64,000 bases of DNA from contig CAKSOL010000005.1 of the NCBI GenBank assembly GCA_934477125.1, positions 62,001-126,000 on the forward strand, in the 5' to 3' direction. Positions 17,267-26,051 of the stretch are shown here, piece by piece. The notes under the pieces were generated by a model. That model saw only the letters and a list, made by a program, of their open reading frames with translations. It had not been told where the DNA came from and did not search any database. Every line of letters begins with the position of its first letter. The first letter of the stretch is position 1. The position numbers and the translations under genes are program-made. This stretch comes from an uncultured Eubacteriales bacterium (GTDB taxonomy: Bacteria; Bacillota; Clostridia; Oscillospirales; Acutalibacteraceae).

Positions 17267-19420
17267 TTACTCCTCCCGTACCGTAAAATCCATAGGCGCT
17301 ATATTTATGCCGTCTGCCGTTATTTCGCTGTCGGTATAATTTACATACACGCTCACGCCGTTTGAATACTCCGTTTTTGAAAGCTTGCCGTTCGAGCCGT
17401 GAGAGATGATTTTACTTTTGCCCACCGCTTTAAGCACATTTTCAAGTCTTGAATACCAATCCCGAACAGTAGCTTTAAGCGAATTATAATTTGCCGAATA
17501 GAGCTTGCTTTCAGTACTGTTTAAAAGCAAGTCAGGCTCGCCTGCCATAACGGCAAATGATAAATTCGAGCCGTATTCAGCACAGCGCAGCAGCTCGGTA
17601 ACGGTATATCCGCCGAGATTTATCTCCTCGCCGCAATAATCGGTAAATCCGCGGATTACTGCCTGATAAAACGGAATATCATTGTCAAATATATTTCTGC
17701 TGCTTGAAGAATTCGGAATATCGGTTATATAATCGGCAGCAGAGAGAGCGTATAAATTCGGCGCGCTTAAAATAATCTTACAGTCCTTTGATATATCGCT
17801 TAAAGCGTTTTCTACTTTCTGCTGCGTATCCTCTGTTCTCAGTCCGCCGTTTTTGAAATCGCTGTATAACAGTCCGCCGGCATTTTCAAAATAAACCGCT
17901 CCGTTATATTTCTTCGCCGACTTCTTTATGTCTCTTATTCCTCTCGAATATAAATCGGCGGGAATTAAATATGTCGGGTCGGCAGTTTTGTCAAGCTCGG
18001 CAGTATTAAGCCCATACGGGTACAGCTTTACTGCGGAAAGGTCAAGTCCGAAAGCAGCGGTTTTAAACCTGCCGTAACCGTTGCCCGATTTTGTGAACCT
18101 CATAAAATCAAAGCTAAGTCCTATAAACGAGTCGTTATCCTCAGCCTCCGCGCTTAATTTTTTGAGATTTTTAACGCTGCCGAGTGACGAAATCAGCGAA
18201 AACTTAGTTGCCGCTTTACCGTTTATTTCGGAAGAGGAAAACTGTTTTAAAACCGCGTTCACGTTTGCATACCCGCGGACCTCGGAAAGTATATCGCCGG
18301 CATCATTTATACCGGTAAGCTTTTGGGTTTTGGTATACTGAAATCCCAAAAACGAAGCCGGTTTTTTAACAGCGCCGTAAAGCTTTAAGGTCATACCCGC
18401 TTTACCGCTTGCCTTCTCCTTGAAACCGCGTTCTTTAAGCGTATCGCTGTAGCTTAAAGCCGCTGAAATATAATCGGCGCTGCCGGGCTGCATAAACCTA
18501 TACTCAACGCTGTATTCCGAAAGATTTGTAGGAGCACCGGCGGTAAACAGAACGCTTTTTGTTGTCTGTGCGTTGTCCTTAACGTCTATCTGGTCCATTG
18601 TGCGGTAAATAAGCGCAGTACCTATTGAATTATAGGAATTTTCCATTCCGCTGACTGCGGCGTTAAGCTCCGCCGCCGCAGCTCCGGATGTTATTTCCGC
18701 TAAAAACCCCGTTGAATTTTTAACTGCTCCGAAAACCGGCAGCATAAGCTTTTTTTCGTCCGGCTCTAAGCCTTTACTCTGAATTGAGCCGTCGCCGCCG
18801 TAAAAACGCTTTGAATACGGCGCAGCATTGTATTTTCCGTTATTGAAATTTATAATAGCTCCGCTGCCGTCCGGCACTATCATATATCCGCTGTCGTTTG
18901 CCGAGGCTGCTCCGAAATAAGGCAGAACCGAAATTTTCAAAATGCGGTTTGTGCCGGTTTCCTTGATTTCCTTAGTTTTGACGCAAACCGTAAATCTGCC
19001 GTTCTTAACCGAATAGACCACCGGTATGACAAAACCTGTTTTTTCAAAACGGTATGTAGCGGTTATTTCATCCGCCGACCTCTTATAATCAACGGTTTTC
19101 TTAACAACGCATTCCGAATAGCTGTTTGTTGTCATCTCCGAAAGACCGGTTGATTTATAGACGACAACCAGCTGGGACATAAGGTTTGTTTTTGAAATGC
19201 CGACCGCCGCCTCATCCTGCAAGCCGGCTTCAGGACTTGAATACCAAACTGTTCCGCTTTCATTATCGGTAACGCTTATTATTCCGTTCTTTTCGTTTAT
19301 ATCAACCGAGAGTCTGTTTTTCGTTTTGCTTTCACCGTCAGCCGATATCAGGCAACAGCCGCTTATAATTGCGGAAACGAGAATGACCACGCCGAGTTTT
19401 AATGATAATTTTTTAAGCAA
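17267..19420 (-). CDS. DUF5696-type lipoprotein associated with sugar ABC transporters
   Basis: A 717-residue protein with a lipoprotein signal (LVSAIISGC). It starts with TTG, seven bases after AGGAGGG; an ATG seven bases earlier is out of frame. The N-terminal half is beta-rich (NESGTVWYSS, DGSGAIINF) like the sugar-mutarotase-type domains that precede TIM-barrels in several hydrolase families. The C-terminal half looks alpha/beta. A YFENAGG motif (Glu512) aligns with SLDTLSN in the paralogue at 42239-44470, so an acidic residue is kept at that point. I recognise the family as DUF5696, commonly found beside Yip1 proteins and sugar permeases; its function is not established. A catalytic or sugar-binding role at the membrane surface is inference. 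Confidence 0.8.
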   Translation of the reverse strand: MLKKLSLKLGVVILVSAIISGCCLISADGESKTKNRLSVDINEKNGIISVTDNESGTVWYSSPEAGLQDEAAVGISKTNLMSQLVVVYKSTGLSEMTTNSYSECVVKKTVDYKRSADEITATYRFEKTGFVIPVVYSVKNGRFTVCVKTKEIKETGTNRILKISVLPYFGAASANDSGYMIVPDGSGAIINFNNGKYNAAPYSKRFYGGDGSIQSKGLEPDEKKLMLPVFGAVKNSTGFLAEITSGAAAAELNAAVSGMENSYNSIGTALIYRTMDQIDVKDNAQTTKSVLFTAGAPTNLSEYSVEYRFMQPGSADYISAALSYSDTLKERGFKEKASGKAGMTLKLYGAVKKPASFLGFQYTKTQKLTGINDAGDILSEVRGYANVNAVLKQFSSSEINGKAATKFSLISSLGSVKNLKKLSAEAEDNDSFIGLSFDFMRFTKSGNGYGRFKTAAFGLDLSAVKLYPYGLNTAELDKTADPTYLIPADLYSRGIRDIKKSAKKYNGAVYFENAGGLLYSDFKNGGLRTEDTQQKVENALSDISKDCKIILSAPNLYALSAADYITDIPNSSSSRNIFDNDIPFYQAVIRGFTDYCGEEINLGGYTVTELLRCAEYGSNLSFAVMAGEPDLLLNSTESKLYSANYNSLKATVRDWYSRLENVLKAVGKSKIISHGSNGKLSKTEYSNGVSVYVNYTDSEITADGINIAPMDFTVREE

Positions 19421-19431
19421 ATCATTCCCTC

Positions 19432-21465
19432 CTAACCCGCAATACGCCGGTAATTAAGCTCTTTAAATACCGTTGAAACAAAATCAACAATCTGAGCTGA
19501 CAGATTAAACATCAAAAATACGAGGAATACCACTATAAGAACCCCGACAATACTAAGTGCCGAAGAAGCCAACGTGACGCCGAAGCTGTATTGGTGAACC
19601 TCCAAAAGCGCCGTAAAACAGAGGAACAGTGTCCATGCGGCGGCAAATACACGGAAGGCCGTTAAAAAAGCTCCCTCTTCGGATATAAGAACGTTTGAGA
19701 GAACGAGTTCCGCTGCAAGCCACGCCGTATACGGTATAAGCGAGTATGCCAAGGTTATCCATATTTCCTTAAAGGTTCCTTTGCCCTCAAAAAACGAAGC
19801 CAGGAGAACATTTGAAAGAGTAAACAAAAAGATTACACCGACTGTTGAAAGCAGGATTACAAAAACGTTAAAATCGTTTATATTGTTCTCGTTAAAAATG
19901 TAGCCGTTATAGTTGAAATTAAGACATGAAATGAAAAACCACAGAAATACAATAATATTTGCCGCAGCAAGACTGTGCTTTTTATTGTATCTCAGGTCTG
20001 AAAATCCGTCTGAGGGATGCAGCAGAGTATAAAAGATGTACGATATCTTTCCTCTGTCGCAAAGTGCGGTGCGTTCCCTTTTCGGACCGTTCGAACGCTT
20101 TTTTGCAAATATAAGCAATGCGGCAATCGCTATTACAATCACGGTCATAACAATCGGAAAGCTCTTTTTTATTCCTGCTGAACGGTATTTTTTCATCGCC
20201 GAGGAATAATTTACCCTTGAATCGCCTAAACGGTAATATTCCATTGCCTTTCCGTATTCACCGCTCATTTCCGCGATTTTCCCCAAGCCGGTATATGCGT
20301 ACTCATAATTGCCGCTCTGTTTTAGAATACCGTTCCAAAGCTCTTCACTTTCTTTAAACCGTGCATTGCGGTAAAGCGCAACTGCCTGTCGGACGTCCTT
20401 TCCGAAATCGGTAGGACGGAATACTGTAAGCGACGCAGTATCCTTATCAATAACAAGCAGCCTATCTCCTATACTCTCAAGGCAAACCGCATTGCTGAAA
20501 TATCCGTCGGTAATGCCTGCCCCGGAGAATACAAACATAAGCTCGCCGTCCGGTGAATATTCAAAAATGCGCTGTCTTGTTTTATCAAGTGCGATTATAA
20601 ATCCGTCATTATCAACCGTTACCGAGATAAATGCAGTCGGGCTTGCGCTGCCGAGGCTTAAATCTCCGAATTCACCGGTATACCTTAATACGTTTTTACC
20701 GGCAGGATTAAGCTTTCTTATCAGCTCGTCGGCGCTTTCCGATACACCGCGTGCGGCATAGATAAAACCGTTTTTATCAAGCGAAATATCGGTATATCCG
20801 CCCGGAACATACTGCACTGAATTATCAATCTGTTTATCGGTCATAAAATTCCGCCAAACCATATCAAGCAGCAGACCGGCGGTTACGTCAACATCCAACG
20901 CACCGAAAAAAGAATCAAATACAAGTCCGCTGTCAAGCACTATTATTCCTCGGTATTCATTTTCGGAGAGCACGTACACATATCCTGTTTGCGCCACGGT
21001 TATACATTGAGGACGAAAAGCCGTTGTTCCGAGCTCATTTTCTCCGAGAGTACACTCTTTTAAAACATTGCCGTTTAAATCAGCGGTAAAAATCTTTCCG
21101 CCGTAGTCGGCAACATAGAGCGTGTCATTATAAATATAAAATGCACTGAGTTTTTCGGCAGTATATTCCGCCCCGTCTTTAATAAATTTTATACTGCCTT
21201 TAACGGTATAATCACTGTCAAGAACCGTTATATCCTGACGTTCTGAATCAAGAATATAAATTTCCCCGTTATAGGAATGAACGTCTACCGGCGATTTAAG
21301 CTGCGCCTTGGTACCGATTAGCGTTTCGGTTTCATATGGAGCCGGCAACTCCATAACCTCGGAACGCCCGGTATATGTGTAGCCGGACTCATATGCTGCA
21401 GCCGACGGAGCCAATGCCGCCGCTGCCAGCACCGACGCAATAAAGCAAAATAATCTTTTTTTCAT
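19432..21465 (-). CDS. NHL-propeller / TPR / Yip1 membrane protein
   Basis: A 677-residue protein starting at ATG 21465, eight bases after AAAGGAG; a GTG two codons earlier is too close to that site. A signal peptide is followed by NHL-type beta-propeller repeats to about residue 355 (YNGEIYILDSERQDITVLD, DGFIIALDKTRQRIFEYS). A TPR-like stretch follows (YTGLGKIAEMSGEYGKAMEY). A transmembrane helix lies near 430-450 and a Yip1-type membrane domain with several helices runs from about 480 to the end. The propeller and TPR should face outside. It is conserved in position in both loci, between the permease pairs, which suggests a role tied to the importers such as sensing or assembly. That role is inference. 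Confidence 0.82.
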   Translation of the reverse strand: MKKRLFCFIASVLAAAALAPSAAAYESGYTYTGRSEVMELPAPYETETLIGTKAQLKSPVDVHSYNGEIYILDSERQDITVLDSDYTVKGSIKFIKDGAEYTAEKLSAFYIYNDTLYVADYGGKIFTADLNGNVLKECTLGENELGTTAFRPQCITVAQTGYVYVLSENEYRGIIVLDSGLVFDSFFGALDVDVTAGLLLDMVWRNFMTDKQIDNSVQYVPGGYTDISLDKNGFIYAARGVSESADELIRKLNPAGKNVLRYTGEFGDLSLGSASPTAFISVTVDNDGFIIALDKTRQRIFEYSPDGELMFVFSGAGITDGYFSNAVCLESIGDRLLVIDKDTASLTVFRPTDFGKDVRQAVALYRNARFKESEELWNGILKQSGNYEYAYTGLGKIAEMSGEYGKAMEYYRLGDSRVNYSSAMKKYRSAGIKKSFPIVMTVIVIAIAALLIFAKKRSNGPKRERTALCDRGKISYIFYTLLHPSDGFSDLRYNKKHSLAAANIIVFLWFFISCLNFNYNGYIFNENNINDFNVFVILLSTVGVIFLFTLSNVLLASFFEGKGTFKEIWITLAYSLIPYTAWLAAELVLSNVLISEEGAFLTAFRVFAAAWTLFLCFTALLEVHQYSFGVTLASSALSIVGVLIVVFLVFLMFNLSAQIVDFVSTVFKELNYRRIAG

Positions 21466-21470
21466 AAGCA

Positions 21471-22319
21471 CTACTCCTTTAAGCCGGAATGTGCCATCGT
21501 TTCCATAACGTTGCTTTGCGAAAGCACAAATATAAGTATTGGCGGTATAATAAGCAGCAGCGCCGCCGCAGAGCCGACTCCGGCGCGGGATATGCCGGCA
21601 GTAGCTATCTGACTTAAAACCATAGGCAGCGTTTTAAGCTCCTCGGAATAAATGTAATCGCCCGAAGTCTGATTCCAGACAGTTTGGAACTGAAAAATCA
21701 GAATTGTGAATATAACAGGGCGGATATTCGGGATTACAAGCTGAAAAAATATTCTGTAATCCCCTGCTCCGTCTACCTTGCCCGCCTCAATAAGCGAGCC
21801 GGGAAGCGTTTCAAGGAACTGAACGCATAAAAATACTCCCATAGTTCCCGCAAAGGTCGGAAGAATAAGCGCGTAATAGCTGTCAATAAGTCCGAGAACG
21901 GACATAACAATATACTTAGGCAGCGCAGTCACCGCGGCGGTAAACATAAGCGCAGTTGTTATCAGCGAATTAAGCGGCTTTTTTCCGGGAAAAACGCACT
22001 TGGCAAGCGGATATGCCGCCATAGTGGCAATTATAAGGTAACCGAGCGTACCTATAACAGACACAATTATACTGTTAAACATATAGCGCGAAAACGGCAC
22101 CCACAGATTTGAAACTATCCGCGTCATTGAAGAAAAGTTTTCAAGCGTCGGGTGCATTGCGTAAAGCTTTGGCGGAAAAAGGAATATTTCCTCCAGCGGC
22201 TTGAACGCCGATGTTATTATGTAAACCATTGGCAATGCCATAAATACGCCGAAGGCTATAAGAAACAGCGAGATAATTACCGTAACGGCGGGGGAACGGT
22301 TGATTTTTTTCTTTTTCAT
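21471..22319 (-). CDS. Sugar ABC transporter permease, MalG/AraQ-type (first pair, locus A)
   Basis: The frame opens at 22358 but would overlap the upstream gene by 26 bases. The ATG at 22319 (MKKKKINRSP) is preferred because TAGGAG lies ten bases before it, and it gives 282 residues beginning with a positive patch and a membrane helix. The EAA loop reads LIEAGKVDGAGDYRIFFQLV. It pairs with the MalF-type protein of 22333-23232 and most likely serves the fused binding protein at 23245-26019. The locus B counterpart is at 46622-47545. The stop codon TAG lies just ahead of the start of the Yip1 gene, with a shared ribosome site region. Confidence 0.9.
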   Translation of the reverse strand: MKKKKINRSPAVTVIISLFLIAFGVFMALPMVYIITSAFKPLEEIFLFPPKLYAMHPTLENFSSMTRIVSNLWVPFSRYMFNSIIVSVIGTLGYLIIATMAAYPLAKCVFPGKKPLNSLITTALMFTAAVTALPKYIVMSVLGLIDSYYALILPTFAGTMGVFLCVQFLETLPGSLIEAGKVDGAGDYRIFFQLVIPNIRPVIFTILIFQFQTVWNQTSGDYIYSEELKTLPMVLSQIATAGISRAGVGSAAALLLIIPPILIFVLSQSNVMETMAHSGLKE

Positions 22320-22332
22320 TTTCCTCATTCTC

Positions 22333-23232
22333 CTACCATTTAAGCAATCTGAAAACAAGCTTTTTAGTCAAAAGCACAAGCAAAAAGAGTACAACCGCCA
22401 CAGCAGAGGCATAACCCATTTCATATCTGACCGTTCCGTAATCGGTCATATGATTTATGATTGTGAGTGTTGAGCCCTCAATGCTCAGATATCCTCCGGT
22501 AAGCTCCTGAGTAACCTGACCGACAGAGAACATATTGGCAATTTGCATAACCGCACCGAATAAAAGCAGGTTTTTCATATTCGGAACGGTTATGAACCAT
22601 AGCTCCTGGAACCGGTTTTTAATTCCGTCTATGCTGCCTGCCTCATACTGCGCCTTATCGACCGACTGAAAGCCGGCTATAAAAGCCAGAAAGCTGACGC
22701 CGAGGGAGGTCCAGAACTGTATAATTATTATCACTATAAGCGCTGTGTTGGCGTCCGACAGCCAAAGCACGGGTTCATCGATAATTCCTATCTGCATAAG
22801 CAAACCGTTAATATATCCGTAGCTGTCTCCGCTGAAAAGGAACTTCCAAATAAAATAGATGTTTCCGGAAATACTGGGCGCATAAAATATAAGCGTTACG
22901 GCAACACGGAAAACCGAATTAAGCTCGTTTATGAGCCACGCTATAAAGAAAGCGACGATATAACCGAGAGGACCGTTGATAAGCGCCAATATCAGCGTGT
23001 TTTTAAGTGCCTTTAAAAAATCCGCATCGTCGGTAAAAAGACGTACATAGTTTTCCCATCCGATAAATTTCGGAATTTCAAGCATATTAAAATCCGTAAA
23101 GCTTAAAGCGGTTGCCGCCAAAATCGGAATGACGGTAAAAAGCAGGAAAAATACCATAAAAGGCAGCATCATAACATAGCAGGAGCGGCTTTCCCATATC
23201 CGCCTGAGAGCGTAGTCGCGTTTTTTAATCAT
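22333..23232 (-). CDS. Sugar ABC transporter permease, MalF-type (first pair, locus A)
   Basis: A 299-residue polytopic protein. The EAA-type loop reads QYEAGSIDGIKNRFQELWF, with the conserved glycine spacing of carbohydrate importers. AGGAGG lies eight bases before ATG 23232; a TTG just before it is less well placed. It is very similar in layout to the locus B protein at 47554-48447, for example the shared SGDSYGYIN and VRYEMGYASA stretches, so the two loci are paralogous. It forms a heterodimer with the next gene product. Confidence 0.92.
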   Translation of the reverse strand: MIKKRDYALRRIWESRSCYVMMLPFMVFFLLFTVIPILAATALSFTDFNMLEIPKFIGWENYVRLFTDDADFLKALKNTLILALINGPLGYIVAFFIAWLINELNSVFRVAVTLIFYAPSISGNIYFIWKFLFSGDSYGYINGLLMQIGIIDEPVLWLSDANTALIVIIIIQFWTSLGVSFLAFIAGFQSVDKAQYEAGSIDGIKNRFQELWFITVPNMKNLLLFGAVMQIANMFSVGQVTQELTGGYLSIEGSTLTIINHMTDYGTVRYEMGYASAVAVVLFLLVLLTKKLVFRLLKW

Positions 23233-23244
23233 CAAGCCGTCCTC

Positions 23245-26019
23245 CTATTCCTTTTCAAATTCCGCGCGCTTTCTGGCAAGCTCAGCGTTGATCAGCTCAA
23301 CCGCCTCAAGCAGCTTTTCGCGGGGTATGGTATCCGTATTTGTTACCGAAACAACAAGCGCGTTGTTGATTTCCTTTGCGGTGTAATAGCTGCCCGGCAG
23401 CTGAACAAACGAAAGCGATTCTGCACGCTGTTTTTCAAGCAGCGACAACTGACTGCTGCTCCAGCCCAAACCGCCCATAGCGTTAATATTGGCGGTATCA
23501 TATCTTCCGGACGCGCCGAGAACCGACTCAATTTCAATTCCGTATTCGGTTTGAGCTTTATCGCCGGTGAACCAATCAAGAAATTCAAAGCAGGCGTTTT
23601 TATCCTTTGCGTTTTTAAATATTACGCACCCTGTACTCGCCATAAGCTGTGTTCGGTTAATATTTCCGTTTTCATCCGAGGTTCCGGGAATCGGAAGCAT
23701 CTCCCATAGTCCCTCAAGCTCAGGTGCGCCCGCTTTTATGTTGTTATAATTCGTGTATGCGTCAATAATAATGGGGTTTTCACCTGTGCGGAAGCGGTTC
23801 AGAAAATCGTATTCCTGAGGAATACCGTATTCTCTGTAAAGCGAAACCGCCTTATCGAAAGCTTCAAGCGCACCTGCGGTATCCATTGCGCACGCCGTAA
23901 GCGAGTCGTTATACAAAGCGCCGCCGGTTTGGTACAGCAGAGTGTAAAACTGATTTGACGCATTTATATTTGCTGATTTATTGAGAAGTCCCAAGCCTAC
24001 CGACAAATTGCTCCTTTGAAGCGTCGGTATAGTAACAGTAATTAAATCTTCCCAGGTATCGGGTATTGCAACGCCGAGATTTTCCAATATGTCAGTCCGA
24101 ACAAACATCATATTAAAGCTTTGGGTCATCGGCAGCGCATAAACAGCCCCGCGGTATGTATACGGCTGCATCGCAGTCTTTGAAAATCTTTCGGAAAGCG
24201 TATCAAATCCCTCAAAGCTCTTTAAATCGCATATTGCATTTCTTACCGCAAAATTCATAATATCGGTCTCGCTTCTCGCAAGCGCAACGTCAGGTCCCTT
24301 GCCGGCAAGCGTTGCCTGTATCACGGAGCCGGTAACCAATCTGACATTAACCTGTATACCGGAACGCGGCGAAAAATCACTTTCCACCATTCCGCGCATA
24401 ACCTGAAGCTGATCGCGCCCGGTAGCAATCCACACTGAAATTTTTCTGTTTCCGTTTCCGGATGCTGCGTTATATTCACTTGTAAATGAGGCAATAAAGC
24501 GTTTTAATGAGTAACCCGCTTTCTTTAAAAAGCTTACGCTGTGCAAATCCGGCTTTTCCTCGCCGCCGAGAGTAAATCTGTCAATAGCAAGCGGACAGCC
24601 CTGAAGCTTTGCCGCAAAGGACGCCACCGAGGATATGTTCGATTTCAGTCTTTGCAGACGGCTTCCCTTTGTTACCGAGCGAAGATTTGCCGCAATGTCA
24701 CGCAGCTGTCTTGAACTGTCGGAAAGCGCCGAAATCTGTCCTTTGTTCTCGCCGAATAACGAAGTGATATCCTTGCAAAGTCCGTCTATTTTATCTACAA
24801 GCCGAGTTACCGTCTCGGTCAGATTAGGTATTTCCCTTTCAAGGTGATAATCACGGTAGCTGTCGGGGTTGCTGCCAATTACCATCAGCAGGCTGCTGTA
24901 CAGCGAGTTTAAGGATGAAATAACTGAGTTAGTCTTTTTAAGAAGTTCAGCTGACTCACCCAATACGCATTTAAGAGAAATTGTGTTTTTACCCTTTTCA
25001 AGCAGAATATACTTATCCGAAGAATATGTCTGCCAATCGTCTCCGTAGCCGAACGGAATTGCCTGAGCATCGCGGTACTGCACCTCACCGTTGACCGCCA
25101 GCTCGCGGAACGAGGTAAAGCCCTGATATGAATCCTGTTTAAAGCGAAAGCTGATACGGTAAAACGCCTTTTTAGGAACATCTACTTCCCATATAACGCT
25201 GTCTCCGCATTTTTTCCAGTTGCTGCCGCCCAAAATGTTAAGCAGCGAGGCAGATGTGCTGTTCGGAGTTGTGAGAACGCTTGTCATATCGCTGTTAGCT
25301 ATTACCGAGCGCGATGATACAAGTGATGCGTTTTCTGCCTCAAAGCTCAATAAATCGCCGACAAAAACCTCTGTATCGGAATTAGCACTCAGGAATTCCT
25401 CATAGCTTACCGGTTCCGCATAGGAATATGCCGTTAAATTTTTGATTTTGCAAATTCCGTCGGTTCCTTTGAATGTAAGAGTATGTTCGCCTGCGGCTAG
25501 GTAAAAGCGGTAAGGCTTTTCCTCAATTCCGGACGGGTCGCTTAAAACACCCTGAATCCAATCCTCAAAAAGGGTCATTTCTCCCCTGATATCGTTGCCC
25601 GATACATCCTTTTTAATTTCTGATATTTCCCAATACCGTCTGAGACTGAGCGTTTCAGCTCCGGAAAACGGTATTACGCCGTCGATACTAAGAGAAAATG
25701 ACGGGTCGTTTTTGCCATCCGGGAGACAGGCGTATAAAAAGCGAAGGCTGTAAAATGCCGAAACCTCAGCTTTAATTCCGAGCGATACCGAGCTGCCGGC
25801 AGCAATGGTGAATTCATTGTCGCCGGTAACCGAAATGTCAGCCGGTGTTTCGCCGCTGTCAGCGGTGATGCCCGAAATATAGCTGTCATAGCCTGTTTTT
25901 GCAGAATCCGGCAGCGTACTGCTTTCCTCTGCCGCCTTTGCCGGCAAAGTATAGGGAATACTGCCTCCCGCAAGCAAAAGCGACGCCAGACAAAGCAAAA
26001 AGCACCTCTTTAATTTCAC
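23245..26019 (-). CDS. ABC sugar-binding protein fused to two N-terminal beta domains and a helical stalk
   Basis: A 924-residue exported protein, much longer than the roughly 430 residues usual for this binding-protein family. A signal peptide ends near PAKAAEE. Two beta-rich, carbohydrate-binding-module-like domains follow at about 40-200 and 225-360 (LLSFEAENASLVSS, VIWEVDVPKKAFYRISF). A helical region of about 110 residues leads into a C-terminal extracellular solute-binding domain (about 515-924; KISVWIATGRDQLQ, GKGPDVALARSETD). It starts with GTG eight bases after GGGAGG. It lies directly before a permease pair it probably feeds. The N-terminal domains may hold polysaccharide near the importer. 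The paralogue is at 48444-51353. No lipobox cysteine is clear, so how it is retained at the cell is open. Confidence 0.85.
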   Translation of the reverse strand: MKLKRCFLLCLASLLLAGGSIPYTLPAKAAEESSTLPDSAKTGYDSYISGITADSGETPADISVTGDNEFTIAAGSSVSLGIKAEVSAFYSLRFLYACLPDGKNDPSFSLSIDGVIPFSGAETLSLRRYWEISEIKKDVSGNDIRGEMTLFEDWIQGVLSDPSGIEEKPYRFYLAAGEHTLTFKGTDGICKIKNLTAYSYAEPVSYEEFLSANSDTEVFVGDLLSFEAENASLVSSRSVIANSDMTSVLTTPNSTSASLLNILGGSNWKKCGDSVIWEVDVPKKAFYRISFRFKQDSYQGFTSFRELAVNGEVQYRDAQAIPFGYGDDWQTYSSDKYILLEKGKNTISLKCVLGESAELLKKTNSVISSLNSLYSSLLMVIGSNPDSYRDYHLEREIPNLTETVTRLVDKIDGLCKDITSLFGENKGQISALSDSSRQLRDIAANLRSVTKGSRLQRLKSNISSVASFAAKLQGCPLAIDRFTLGGEEKPDLHSVSFLKKAGYSLKRFIASFTSEYNAASGNGNRKISVWIATGRDQLQVMRGMVESDFSPRSGIQVNVRLVTGSVIQATLAGKGPDVALARSETDIMNFAVRNAICDLKSFEGFDTLSERFSKTAMQPYTYRGAVYALPMTQSFNMMFVRTDILENLGVAIPDTWEDLITVTIPTLQRSNLSVGLGLLNKSANINASNQFYTLLYQTGGALYNDSLTACAMDTAGALEAFDKAVSLYREYGIPQEYDFLNRFRTGENPIIIDAYTNYNNIKAGAPELEGLWEMLPIPGTSDENGNINRTQLMASTGCVIFKNAKDKNACFEFLDWFTGDKAQTEYGIEIESVLGASGRYDTANINAMGGLGWSSSQLSLLEKQRAESLSFVQLPGSYYTAKEINNALVVSVTNTDTIPREKLLEAVELINAELARKRAEFEKE

Positions 26020-26051
26020 AGCCTTTTCCTCCCGCAGATATAATTTATATT

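Noticed and set aside
22320..22358. Earlier start for the permease at 21471-22319
   Set aside because: It would overlap the upstream gene by 26 bases and has no ribosome site; ATG 22319 fits better.
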